DNA of 64,000 nucleotides from Nakaseomyces glabratus (Eukaryota; Ascomycota; Saccharomycetes; Saccharomycetales; Saccharomycetaceae), in assembly GCF_010111755.1 (NCBI RefSeq), contig NC_088955.1, forward strand, positions 62,001 through 126,000, read 5' to 3'. This document shows positions 26,926 to 36,747 of the stretch, one piece after another. A program made the translations under genes and the position numbers. Below the pieces are notes generated by a model that ran no database searches, had not been told where the DNA came from, and saw only the letters and a list, made by a program, of their open reading frames with translations. The stretch's first letter is position 1; every line of letters starts with the position of its first letter.

Positions 26926-29900
26926 ATGGCTGATATAGAGGATCCCGTGGTAGCGCCCGGTGTCTCTGCGGAGCCGGATGTTGTCGCTGCCGATGCTAAC
27001 GGTGACGGAGAAGTACAAGAACAAGAACAACAACAGGAACAAGAACAAGTACATGAGGAAATACAAGAAGAACAGGATGGAGACGTATCGCGTCTGGGTA
27101 CTGGCAAGATGCACTCTAGGAATCCGTCGTCTGTGTCGGCTGGTTCTGTGAATGTGCAGTCGTCGTCGCCGCTGTCGAAGACGATATTGGAGACTATCCT
27201 GCAGGAGAGAGACATCAAGAAATACCCCAATGTGCAGAAGTCTATCGAGCGGGCGCTGGACAAGCTGAAGGAGACGGGAGCCACGAACCCAATTGACTCG
27301 ATACTCGTGTTCGAAGCGTTGAGGTCGACGTGCAGGACGGGGTCATCCAGGATCCAGTCGAAGGCGCTGGACGGGCTGTCCAAGCTGTTCTCCTTCCACG
27401 CGCTGGACGAGACCGTGCTTGTGAACCCGCCAGACTCCAACGCCTCCAACGACCAGACCACTGCGCAGCAGGAGGGCGTCACCCCGCCGCCCAAGCAGAA
27501 ACTGATAGACGCCGCCATCGACACCATCGCCGACTGCTTCCAAGGCGAGAGCACAGACGAGAGAGTAGAGCTGCAGATTGTGAGAGCCCTGTCAGGTTGC
27601 ATACTGGTCGAGGACGCACACTCAAACTGCCACGGTGCCTCCTTGCTGAAAGCAATCAGAACAATATACAACATTTTCATCTTCTCTTTGAACCCTTCCA
27701 ACCAAGGTATCGCCCAGGCTACTCTGACCCAGCTGGTAGGCGCAGTGTTTGATAAGATCGAGGTCAAACACATCGACCCTTCGTCCTCCGCACTAAACGT
27801 TTCTAACTGGGACGACTCAAAGTCGCCAGCCCCTCCGCTAACACTAGCGAACTTGGAAAATATAGATAAGGAAACCGATAAGAAACTAGTCTCGGGAGAG
27901 AACAACGGAGACGACAACGACAAAGAGGTAAATGAAACAGTAGGGGAGGAAGCTCAAACCAACCAGGAGCTGAACATTAAGGACGCTTTCTTGGTGTTCC
28001 GTACCATGGCCAAAATATGTGCCAAACCATTGGACGCTGAACTAGATATGAGATCCCACGCCGTTAGATCCAAGCTATTGTCACTACAATTGATTTATTC
28101 AATGCTAAGAGATCACATCGACGTTTTCCTTTCACATCACATATACCTCCCAGGTAAGGAGAAAGTCACATTGCTAGATTCTATAAGACAATACCTATGT
28201 CTATCGCTATCGCGTAATGCAGCTTCTCCTTTATCTGCTGTCTTTGAAACCACATTGGAGATTATGTGGCTGATGATTGCCAATTTGAGAGCTGATTTCA
28301 AGAGAGAAATACCTGTATTCTTAACTGAGATTTACTTCCCAATTACAGAGTTAAAAACTTCAACGGCACAACAGAAGAGATATTTCTTGCACATAATTCA
28401 AAGATTATGTACCGACCCTCGTGCATTAATCGAATTTTATTTAAATTATGATTGTGATCCAGGCATGCCTAATATTACTGAAATGCTTGTTGACTACTTA
28501 TCAAAGCTAGCTCTAACAAGAGTAGAGATCTCACAAACCCAGAGATCATACTATGAAGATCAACTGTCAAAACCTTTGGCTACTTATAATTTTGATCAAT
28601 TCCCACTACTGACCACATCTACTTTATCATCTGGTCCAGACTCTTCTCAAACACCGCTGCCATTCCCATTAGAATATGCACTAAAAATGACATCCTTGAA
28701 TTGTGTTGTTGCCGTTTTGAGATCATTGAGTCTATGGGCCCACAAGGCACTAAATTCAAATAGTGGATTACAAGGTCAAATATCATCATTTTCAGATATG
28801 AACAGATCAGAATCTAACACTAGTTTGTCTAACGCTGGAAGATCTTCAATGACTAGAATAGACGAGAGTGTTGGCGAAGACTCTGAAGCACAATCATTGA
28901 ACAAACAGCTCGAGGCGGATGATCCAACACAATTCGAAAATTTGAAAATTCGTAAAACCAAGCTTTCAAATTGTGTTAATGCTTTCAATTTGAAACCTAA
29001 GAGAGCTATTCCTCTTTTGCTCCAAAACGGTTTTATTAATGACGAATCTCCAGAGAGTATAGCTAAGTGGCTATTGGAAACCGATGGATTAGATTTAGCC
29101 ATGGTAGGAGATTATCTAGGTGAAGGTGATGAGAAGAATATCGCAGTAATGCATGCTTTTGTGGACCAATTTGATTTTACTGGCCAATCGATTGTCGATG
29201 CACTACGTGACTTCTTACAGAAGTTTAGGCTTCCTGGTGAAGGTCAAAAAATTGACAGATTCATGCTTAAGTTCGCAGAACGTTTTGTTGATCAAAACCC
29301 CGGTGTTTTTTCGAAAGCTGATACTGCTTATGTATTATCTTATTCTCTAATCATGTTAAACACAGACTTACACTCGTCACAAATTAAAAATAAGATGACT
29401 CTACAGGAGTTTTTGGAGAATAATGAAGGCATTGACAATGGTAATGATCTTCCAAAAGAGTTTATGGTTAATCTATTCAATGAGATTGCAAACAATGAAA
29501 TCAAGTTATTATCTGAACAACACCAAGCTATGTTGAACGATGAAACAACCATGACCGCACCTCCAACACCTTCCGCTTTTAATTTCTTCAGCAGCAGAGA
29601 TTTGGCGAGAGAAGCATACATGCAAGTTTCCAAAGAAATCTCCTCCAAAACAGAACTGGTTTTCAAGAATTTAAACAAGACTAAGGGTAAGAATGGGGAT
29701 GTATTTTATGCTGCCTCTCATGTTGAGCATGTTAAATCCATATTTGTAACATTGTGGATGTCGTTTTTGGCAGCACTAACTCCTCCTTTTAAAGACTACG
29801 ATGATCTTGAGACAACTGAAAAGTGTCTTGAGGGTATCAAAACATCTATCAAGATTGCCTCAATATTTGGTATCGATGATGCACGCACATCCTTTATCGG

Positions 29901-32391
29901 AGCCTTGGTCCAATTTTGTAATCTACAAAATCTAGAAGAGATAAAAATTAAGAATGTCAATGCCATGATCGTTCTTTTAGAAGTTGCTCTATCAGATGGT
30001 AACTTTTTCAAGAAATCCTGGAAAGATGTTTTGCTTGTTGTATCACAAATTGAAAGATTGCAGTTGATTTCCAAAGGTATTGACCGCAATACTGTTCCTG
30101 ATGTTGCTCAAGCTCGTGTTGCTAACCCACGTCCTTCTTATGAGTCAACGAGGTCTGCAAACACGTCATACATATTTGACATATGGAGTAAGAAAGCCAC
30201 TCCAATGGAGTTAGCCCAAGAAAAGCATCACAACCAGCAACTTTCTCCAGAGATATCAAAATTTATTTCTTCTAGTCAACTTGTCGTTTTAATGGATAAT
30301 ATTTTCACCAAGAGTGCTGAATTATCAGGTAATGCTATCATTGATTTTATTAAGGCTCTTACTGAGGTGTCTCTAGAAGAAATTGAATCTTCCCAGTATG
30401 CATCTACTCCTAGAATGTTTTCTCTACAAAAAATGGTGGATGTATGTTATTACAATATGGACCGTATCAAATTAGAATGGTCTCCAGTATGGGCTGTGAT
30501 GGGAAATGCTTTCAACAGAATAGCCACGAACCCAAACCTTGCTGTTGTTTTCTTTGCTGTTGATTCGCTACGTCAACTATCAATGAGATTTTTAGATATC
30601 GAAGAATTGTCTGGTTTTGAGTTCCAACATGATTTCTTAAAGCCATTTGAATACACTATCCAAAATTCTGGTAATGTCGAGGTTCAAGAGATGATTATCG
30701 CATGCTTCAGAAATTTTATTTTAACCAAATCTAGTAAGATCAAATCTGGTTGGAAGACTATTCTAGAATCTTTGCAATATACCGCCCAATCTGGTAACGA
30801 ATCGCTTGTAGTTAAAACACAATCTTTGATTAGCGATGATATCGTTGATGCTCATTTTGAGAGTATTTTTGTTCAAGAGGATTCATTTGCCGAATTAGTT
30901 GGTGTATTCAGGGAGATTACAAAGAACAAAAAGTTCCAAAAACAAGCTCTACATGCCCTGGAATCACTAAGGAAAATAACTCAGAGAATTGCAAAAATAT
31001 GCTTCGATGAAAATGGCGAAAGTAAGGAAAAGAACCTACTACAAGGAAAAGATATTTTCCAAGATATCTGGTTCCCGCTGTTATATTGTTTCAATACTAC
31101 AATAATGACAGCAGAAGACTTAGAAGTAAGATCTAGAGCGTTAAACTACATGTTTGATTCACTTGTGGCATATGGTAACCAATTCGATGAGCAGTTCTGG
31201 GAAAATATTTGTAAGAAATTGTTATTCCCCATCTTCGGTGTGTTGTCCAAGCATTGGGAAGTTAATCAGTTCAACAGCCATGATGACCTGAGTGTTTGGC
31301 TATCGACCACCTTGATTCAGGCATTGAGAAATTTAATTGCATTGTTTACCCATTACTTTGATTCGTTAAACAACATGTTAGAAGGTTTCTTAGACCTTCT
31401 AGTTTCCTGCATATGCCAAGAAAATGATACTATTGCTAGAATTGGTAGATCATGTCTACAGCAATTAATTCTGCAAAATGTGTCTAAATTCAATGAAAAG
31501 CACTGGGAACAAATCGGAAATGTTTTTGAAAAGCTATTCGAATTAACTACCGCTAGTGAACTGTTTGAATATGATCCTCTACATCAAGGTAGACAAAACT
31601 CTTCAAAGACAAACGATCCTAAAAATGCTGCAGATGACGGTAATGTTCATGAAACAGTGCAGAGAGCACAACAGGAGGAATCAAGTGAAGATGTAGGTAA
31701 CGAAACCATGGACTCGGTTAAGAAAGAAGATGGTACTACTAGCCCATCTGCGGTGCGTTCTGCTAAGACATTTGAAGATCTTCGTCCAAAGATCAGTATT
31801 AAGAATTCCATCGTTGTGAAATGTGTTCTGCAATTACTAATGATTGAACTTCTAAGTGAACTATTCCAGAATGAGGAGCTAGAACACCATATTCCATACA
31901 AGCAATATATCCAAATCACCAAGTTATTGGAGAAATCGTACGAATTTTCACGAGACTTCAATGCAGACTACGGTCTAAGAACGAGATTAGTTGAAGCAAG
32001 AGTGGTTGACAAGATTCCAAACTTGCTAAAACAAGAAACCAGTGCTGCCGCGGTGCTGATTGACATCATGTTTAAGTTGTACCTAAATGATGACAACAAG
32101 AAAGATGAACTAGCTAGCAGATTGATCAAGATATGCACTGGCGTTGTTCAGGGCTATGTTACATTAGATGATAGAACTATGGAGCGTAGCATTATTTCAT
32201 GGAGGCCAGTCATTGTTGAGATTCTACAAGGATACTACGAATTTGATGACGACGATTTCAAGAAGTTCTGTGCTCCAATGTATGGTTTCATCATCCAGAT
32301 CCTGGACAAGAGTGTACCAACAGAGTTGAGACACGCCATCAAGTTATTCCTAGGCAGGGTCGGTGAACTGTACCTCCAAATCGAGGACTAG
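26926..32391 (+). CDS. SEC7: ARF guanine-nucleotide exchange factor Sec7
   Basis: A protein of 1821 residues, ATG at 26926; S. cerevisiae Sec7 has 2009. The N terminus is acidic and Gln/Glu-rich, followed by the DCB/HUS helical domains (LSLSRNAASPLSAVFE is in the conserved HUS region). The Sec7 catalytic domain spans about 690-880; the glutamic finger E772 lies in RLPGEGQKI, and the ADTAYVLSYSLIMLNTDLH block is intact. HDS helical repeats follow. Sec7 activates Arf1 at the trans-Golgi. The first 700 bp are markedly richer in GC than the remainder. Order SEC7-STB3 matches YDR170C-YDR169C, with STM1 between them here. Confidence 0.98.
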   Translation: MADIEDPVVAPGVSAEPDVVAADANGDGEVQEQEQQQEQEQVHEEIQEEQDGDVSRLGTGKMHSRNPSSVSAGSVNVQSSSPLSKTILETILQERDIKKYPNVQKSIERALDKLKETGATNPIDSILVFEALRSTCRTGSSRIQSKALDGLSKLFSFHALDETVLVNPPDSNASNDQTTAQQEGVTPPPKQKLIDAAIDTIADCFQGESTDERVELQIVRALSGCILVEDAHSNCHGASLLKAIRTIYNIFIFSLNPSNQGIAQATLTQLVGAVFDKIEVKHIDPSSSALNVSNWDDSKSPAPPLTLANLENIDKETDKKLVSGENNGDDNDKEVNETVGEEAQTNQELNIKDAFLVFRTMAKICAKPLDAELDMRSHAVRSKLLSLQLIYSMLRDHIDVFLSHHIYLPGKEKVTLLDSIRQYLCLSLSRNAASPLSAVFETTLEIMWLMIANLRADFKREIPVFLTEIYFPITELKTSTAQQKRYFLHIIQRLCTDPRALIEFYLNYDCDPGMPNITEMLVDYLSKLALTRVEISQTQRSYYEDQLSKPLATYNFDQFPLLTTSTLSSGPDSSQTPLPFPLEYALKMTSLNCVVAVLRSLSLWAHKALNSNSGLQGQISSFSDMNRSESNTSLSNAGRSSMTRIDESVGEDSEAQSLNKQLEADDPTQFENLKIRKTKLSNCVNAFNLKPKRAIPLLLQNGFINDESPESIAKWLLETDGLDLAMVGDYLGEGDEKNIAVMHAFVDQFDFTGQSIVDALRDFLQKFRLPGEGQKIDRFMLKFAERFVDQNPGVFSKADTAYVLSYSLIMLNTDLHSSQIKNKMTLQEFLENNEGIDNGNDLPKEFMVNLFNEIANNEIKLLSEQHQAMLNDETTMTAPPTPSAFNFFSSRDLAREAYMQVSKEISSKTELVFKNLNKTKGKNGDVFYAASHVEHVKSIFVTLWMSFLAALTPPFKDYDDLETTEKCLEGIKTSIKIASIFGIDDARTSFIGALVQFCNLQNLEEIKIKNVNAMIVLLEVALSDGNFFKKSWKDVLLVVSQIERLQLISKGIDRNTVPDVAQARVANPRPSYESTRSANTSYIFDIWSKKATPMELAQEKHHNQQLSPEISKFISSSQLVVLMDNIFTKSAELSGNAIIDFIKALTEVSLEEIESSQYASTPRMFSLQKMVDVCYYNMDRIKLEWSPVWAVMGNAFNRIATNPNLAVVFFAVDSLRQLSMRFLDIEELSGFEFQHDFLKPFEYTIQNSGNVEVQEMIIACFRNFILTKSSKIKSGWKTILESLQYTAQSGNESLVVKTQSLISDDIVDAHFESIFVQEDSFAELVGVFREITKNKKFQKQALHALESLRKITQRIAKICFDENGESKEKNLLQGKDIFQDIWFPLLYCFNTTIMTAEDLEVRSRALNYMFDSLVAYGNQFDEQFWENICKKLLFPIFGVLSKHWEVNQFNSHDDLSVWLSTTLIQALRNLIALFTHYFDSLNNMLEGFLDLLVSCICQENDTIARIGRSCLQQLILQNVSKFNEKHWEQIGNVFEKLFELTTASELFEYDPLHQGRQNSSKTNDPKNAADDGNVHETVQRAQQEESSEDVGNETMDSVKKEDGTTSPSAVRSAKTFEDLRPKISIKNSIVVKCVLQLLMIELLSELFQNEELEHHIPYKQYIQITKLLEKSYEFSRDFNADYGLRTRLVEARVVDKIPNLLKQETSAAAVLIDIMFKLYLNDDNKKDELASRLIKICTGVVQGYVTLDDRTMERSIISWRPVIVEILQGYYEFDDDDFKKFCAPMYGFIIQILDKSVPTELRHAIKLFLGRVGELYLQIED

Positions 32392-33423
32392 CCGCTTCTC
32401 GTACCAAAGACTCTCTAGATATAGATAATTATTGTTTACTTGTATATTAGAACATTTGAAAATAAAACCCAGCAGCTTAGTGTGGTATACACCATTGCAA
32501 ACTCCAATGGTTTATTTTTTGGGCGACATTTTGTTCCTGAAACAAGACTAAAATAAAAATTTTCTTGACAAGATAATATTATTATATATATTCATAATTT
32601 ATGTTTATGATACATTTCTCATCTGAAGCAATTGACATTGGCAACAGAACATCCAAGCAATCTGAGCTACAAAAGAGAAACTTTTTTTAGAAATTTTTTA
32701 GAATTCGTTATGGATTTAAAAAGGATATATGGGCCATGCGAAATATAATCATCGACAAATTTTAAGAAAAAACTTGAATAAACAAAATGACAATTTTTTA
32801 AAAAATTGAAGCAGGAGATAGAAATGGTAAATATAGTTATGGGAGATGGAATGAATGGGTCATTGACTTGAAATATTCTGACATCAGATGAAAAAAATAA
32901 AAGATAAAGAGAACCACACATATGGGTTTAGCAAATGATGTGGCTCTTCTCTAAACTTATATTTCATGATAGCAGAAATGACAACACTATTTATAGTTTT
33001 CTTGAATTGAATTGTAACAACGTAAGCTTCGAAGAAAAGGAACAATAAAAATAAAAAGGGGAAACACAATCTAAGAGGAATCATTAAATGCAAGCAAGTA
33101 ACAAAACAACAACTAATTATTTTCTACAATCAAATCAGTTCAGGCACCAATAAATAAAAGTGGCATTGACAGGAATGAGGAGAAAGCGTACGCTTCTCTC
33201 ACATGAACTTTGAATTTCGTAGTGGAGATGGTTTAGATTGCAAAGAATTTTGGTTGAGTATAGGGATTGACTTTATTTGGTCATAGAAATGATTGCAAAC
33301 GCAGATTGGTATTCATACTTTTCATTTTAAATATTTCTTTATTTCGATTAGAGGGGAAAGGAAAGATAGAAAAAAAAGAGCAATTCTTTTTTTTCTTATA
33401 GATATGTTTCACCTATTAGTTGT
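32392..33423. other. Convergent SEC7-STM1 gap, about 1 kb, no gene seen
   Basis: This is the longest convergent gap in the window. It is AT-rich with many A and T runs. A near-palindromic GAGAAAGCGTACGCTTCTC lies at about 33180-33198. I looked for box C/D or H/ACA snoRNA features, tRNA boxes and conserved ORFs and found no convincing case. Confidence 0.5.
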
Positions 33424-34248
33424 TTAGATCAAAGATGGCAAGGAAGAAGTGTCGATCTTCTTGTTGACTTCAGCGGTGTTCTTACCACCACGGGAGCTGT
33501 TGCTCTTACCACCACGGTTACCGCCACGGTTACCACCACGGCCACCACGGGAGTTACCTCTGAAACCGCCTCTTCTGTTGCTGTCTCTGTTGTCTCTGTT
33601 GTTGTCAGAGAAGGTGGCGTCGAATTGCAAGAACTCCTTGGTCTTCAATTGCTTGGACTTGACGGCCTTGGTCTTGGTGGCTGGGGCGTAGTCTGGGACG
33701 TCGCTCTTTGCCTCGGCTTGCAAAGTCTCCTCGACCTTTCTGGCCTCTGGGACCTTGTTCAAGTCGTTGTTGTCGACCTGGTTCATGTAGTCGGCAAGGG
33801 ACATCTTCTGTGGGCCGGCTGGCTGGGTCTCTGGGGCCTCGGCGTCCTCGGCCAACTCGGACTCGGCGTCGCGCTTGGCTTGCTCCTCGACAGTCAACTC
33901 GCGGTCGTTGTCACCCCAGGCCTGGTTGATCTTCTTCTGGGAGTCGGTCTTGCCGGTTCTGGAGTGACGGTCGGTCATCTTTCTGTCGTTGTTTCTTCTG
34001 GCAGTGGCAGAGGAGCCAACGTCGCGGGCCCTGTTGTTGTCACGGCCAGCCTTCTTGTCTCTGATAGCACCCTCGTTGCCACTCAACTTGCCCTTGTTCT
34101 TTCTAGCCTTGGCTGGGTCGGCACTTGGTGGTGGAACATCCGCCTTCTTGGAGGAAGTGCTCTTCTTCACAACTTCCTTGGTGGCCAGAGGAATAGCGGC
34201 CTGTGGGTCCTCAACGTCGTTACCTAGAAGATCAAATGGATTGGACAT
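33424..34248 (-). CDS. STM1: Ribosome-associated preservation factor Stm1
   Basis: A protein of 274 residues, ATG at 34248 (MSNPFDLLGNDVEDP is the conserved Stm1 start). Basic, intrinsically disordered sequence follows, including the HSRTGKTDSQKKINQAWGDN stretch that threads the mRNA channel of the 80S ribosome. Near the C terminus is an RGG/RGN-rich tail (FRGNSRGGRGGNRGGNRGG). Stm1 holds non-translating 80S ribosomes together during starvation. In S. cerevisiae STM1 is YLR150W on chromosome XII; here it lies between SEC7 and STB3, in the duplicated counterpart of that segment. Codon use is strongly biased, as for highly expressed genes. Confidence 0.96.
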   Translation of the reverse strand: MSNPFDLLGNDVEDPQAAIPLATKEVVKKSTSSKKADVPPPSADPAKARKNKGKLSGNEGAIRDKKAGRDNNRARDVGSSATARRNNDRKMTDRHSRTGKTDSQKKINQAWGDNDRELTVEEQAKRDAESELAEDAEAPETQPAGPQKMSLADYMNQVDNNDLNKVPEARKVEETLQAEAKSDVPDYAPATKTKAVKSKQLKTKEFLQFDATFSDNNRDNRDSNRRGGFRGNSRGGRGGNRGGNRGGKSNSSRGGKNTAEVNKKIDTSSLPSLI

Positions 34249-34495
34249 CTGTGTCTCTTGCTCTTATTTCTTTGTTTTAGAATTCTAGTCTGAGTAGCAA
34301 GTTTAAAGTTCAAATTCAAGTACCACTCCAAGTTATAGTTGAAATTAAAAAGTTTTAACTATTTCAATTATTTTGTCAAAATTTTTTCACCAAAAGCTGC
34401 AATTGCTCTTCTCTCAAAGCAGAAAAGCAGAAAAATTTTCAGGTACCGATATACGTGATCATGTGGTTACGTGATGAGGGATATAATGTATATTC

Positions 34496-34523
34496 TATAC
34501 GGCAGTCAGATGACTGCCGTATA
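34496..34523. repeat. 28-bp inverted repeat, 13-bp arms
   Basis: The left arm TATACGGCAGTCA (34496-34508) and the right arm TGACTGCCGTATA (34511-34523) are exact reverse complements with the 2-base spacer GA. It lies midway between the two divergent start codons. Confidence 0.95.
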
Positions 34524-34568
34524 TATGTATATGAGATCTCATCACACGACGAGTCAGCTGATGGATAC

Positions 34569-34606
34569 TGATGTACGTGGATGTCACGTTACCTTCACGT
34601 ACATCA
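34569..34606. repeat. Inverted repeat TGATGTACGTG / CACGTACATCA
   Basis: Two 11-bp arms at 34569-34579 and 34596-34606 match perfectly around a 16-bp loop that itself contains TCACGTTA. Each arm carries an ACGTG core typical of bHLH or bZIP sites. Confidence 0.9.
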
Positions 34607-34785
34607 CCAGACACGTTAATTCTAACCATTTCCAGGAACACCAGACACTCTATAGCATAATCGGGCTGGGATTAGGTACAAGTTATTAATCCGGGTACTA
34701 ATTCCCTTGGTTTGGAAGGGGGAGGGAGGGAGAAAGGGTTAACAGGAACAGGAAGAAGTGTTAAGAAGAGAGAACTACAAGAAAA

Positions 34786-36201
34786 ATGACCACTGACAAG
34801 CCGCTGTCGACGTCGTCGCCGGAGGCTGTTGTTGCTGCGGCGATGGTGACGCCGCAGCTGCTGTCGGAGCTGCTGGCGCGGTCGGGCCCGCTCGCGATAA
34901 GACACATCACGCACGCGCTCACGGACCAGATCCCGGACTTCAGCAAGCTGTCGTCCTCGAAGCAGCGGCGGCTGATCATGGGGGCCATGGACGCGGGGGA
35001 CCGCCGCAACAGCGTCGTGTTCGAGAAGATCGGGTGGGGCCAGTGGACCGTGAAGCCCGTGCTCCCGGACCAGGACTTCGACCTGGTGCTCAGGGAGACA
35101 AACATAAGCAACGCTAAGGTCAAGGATATCGTGTCCCAGGAGTCCCAGCGCCGCCGCAACAGCAAGAAACTCGCCACCACAGGAACCACTGGAACCACTG
35201 GAACCACAGGAACAGCAGCTGCCACCGCCGTTACCCCTGGCGCCGCACCGGCACCCGCAAAACACTCAGAAACTACAAACATAAACTCTGCAAATGTATC
35301 GCCAAAGGCACAACACGCACAGCCTGCACAGCCGAGAGCTACAGTGTACCTCGACGAGAACGCAGTGGACTCCGATGACGACGAGGACCCACACGCCGAC
35401 CTGCTCCTATCAGACCACAAGCAACACAAACCCACAGCGACGACGTTCTTGAACCCCGAGCGCAGAAGGTCCACCGTGCTGATGGCAGAGCACTCTCCGG
35501 AAACAAGCCTCGAGTTCGAGTTGCTAGCACAGAAGGTGAGACCCATAATCAAGGGCAGGCGGAGGTCGAGCGTGAAAGCCCACTCGCCCTTCGTGATCAA
35601 ACCCTCTGCTGCCCAGACGCACCAGGACGCAACCTCGGTGTTCCGCCACAACAATAACTCCACTTCGGCAATTGCCTACCAAACTTCCGTTTCGGGGCCA
35701 GGGGCCGCCGTACCAACGGGAAACAACACGGGCAACGGCAAGATAGACCTGGACACTACGCCAAACAGCGAACCCACCTCTAGAAGAGCGTCACGTTTGT
35801 CCTCTTCAAAGGAGTCAAGCATTAGATCAACCCTGTTCCCAAACAAAAACTATAGATGGATTGCTAAAAATCCAGGGCTGGCCCACTCTACCAATAGTAT
35901 AAACAAACAACCACAGGATCACTTCAAAATAAATCACTATGATATCGCTACAGTGGACAATGTCCTAAACGACCACCATTCCGAAACGGATGAAGAAGAT
36001 TGGGCATCGATTGGCGCAGCATCCTTGCGAAGAAGCAGCGCTATCTCGTCATCTGTTAACCTGGTTAACAACTCACCGTCTCCACAATCTGATGACTCAA
36101 TTAAACATGAGTCTTTACACTCTAATGACCCAAGAATTACGCCGACAAAACCCGCTGAGGATAAAAGCGCGGCCTATTTGCTAATGAGCTTGAAATCCTA
36201 A
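34786..36201 (+). CDS. STB3: RRPE-binding repressor Stb3
   Basis: A protein of 471 residues, ATG at 34786; S. cerevisiae Stb3 has about 510. Residues about 20-110 form the conserved Stb3 domain (VTPQLLSELLARSGPLAIRH, then LIMGAMDAGDRRNSVVFEKIGWGQW). The rest is Ser/Asn/Ala-rich and disordered with RRSSV/RRRSS-type phosphorylation motifs, and a short conserved YLLMSLKS C terminus. Stb3 binds the RRPE element and recruits Sin3-Rpd3 to repress ribosome-biogenesis genes when TORC1/Sch9 signalling falls. Several likely RRPE targets lie in this window. The first 400 bp are very GC-rich. Confidence 0.95.
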   Translation: MTTDKPLSTSSPEAVVAAAMVTPQLLSELLARSGPLAIRHITHALTDQIPDFSKLSSSKQRRLIMGAMDAGDRRNSVVFEKIGWGQWTVKPVLPDQDFDLVLRETNISNAKVKDIVSQESQRRRNSKKLATTGTTGTTGTTGTAAATAVTPGAAPAPAKHSETTNINSANVSPKAQHAQPAQPRATVYLDENAVDSDDDEDPHADLLLSDHKQHKPTATTFLNPERRRSTVLMAEHSPETSLEFELLAQKVRPIIKGRRRSSVKAHSPFVIKPSAAQTHQDATSVFRHNNNSTSAIAYQTSVSGPGAAVPTGNNTGNGKIDLDTTPNSEPTSRRASRLSSSKESSIRSTLFPNKNYRWIAKNPGLAHSTNSINKQPQDHFKINHYDIATVDNVLNDHHSETDEEDWASIGAASLRRSSAISSSVNLVNNSPSPQSDDSIKHESLHSNDPRITPTKPAEDKSAAYLLMSLKS

Positions 36202-36747
36202 TTCATTTTGTTTTTATCTTTTCATCTATTTCCTTTTTTTTACTAACTATATTACTGTACACTCAGTATCGCTCATAATGGTAAACTTTTTAACGTATTT
36301 TTTTTTCCTGACCCATATTTTTCTTCATAGAATGCCTACACCAGCCTTTATTTCACTTACATTTTTTTGTTTATTCGATTTTTTTTTTATTGCTACCACA
36401 TATTGTTTTATCCATACATTCTATCTAACATCTCTATTCAAAAGTATCTACTCACTACTTCATTCATCTCCAGGAGACAATGAGATTATTTTTTCCAATA
36501 ACTTACTTTATAGATTAATTCCTAAAAGCATACCCTTGTATTTATATGTTTTACTCAGTACTTGTTTCTCTTTAATATTGGTTTAGACAGTAATATTAGT
36601 TTTACTTGTTACTTAAATCTATTATTTTCGCAAAAACTCAACACTATATGAGATAGATAACAATTATATGTATATCAGTACTGATATGAAATTGGACAAG
36701 TAAATTGACTGCAACTCTAGCACGACAGACCCGGGGACCCATTACAA
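36202..36747. other. Convergent STB3-CDC37 intergenic region
   Basis: About 550 bp, T-rich on the plus strand in the left half. ATATCAGTACTGATAT at 36672-36687 is a perfect 16-bp palindrome. A 102-codon Phe/Tyr/Leu-rich frame here starts without a promoter context and is not called. Confidence 0.55.

Larger units (their letters stand above)
34249..34785. promoter_or_regulatory. Divergent STM1-STB3 promoter with RRPE and large palindromes
   Basis: About 540 bp. AATTTTTTCAC near 34379-34390 and AAAAATTTTC at 34431-34440 are RRPE-type Stb3 sites on the STM1 side. ACGTG cores are repeated between 34450 and 34615. Two inverted repeats (34496-34523 and 34569-34606) lie in the middle and are listed separately. 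Confidence 0.65.

Noticed and set aside
26886..27923. 345-codon open frame antisense to the 5' part of SEC7
   Set aside because: It covers the GC-rich, Gln/Glu-coding start of SEC7 and yields Ser/Cys-rich sequence without family resemblance. Antisense openness is expected from that composition.
33625..34227. 200-codon open frame antisense to STM1
   Set aside because: Gly/Leu-rich mirror of STM1 with strongly biased codons on the STM1 strand.
34761..35663. 300-codon open frame antisense to STB3
   Set aside because: Shadow of the GC-rich STB3 coding region; the STB3 domain on the other strand is clear.
36241..36247. TACTAAC intron branchpoint heptamer
   Set aside because: It lies in the STB3 3' flank with no 5' splice site or downstream coding exon; coincidental.
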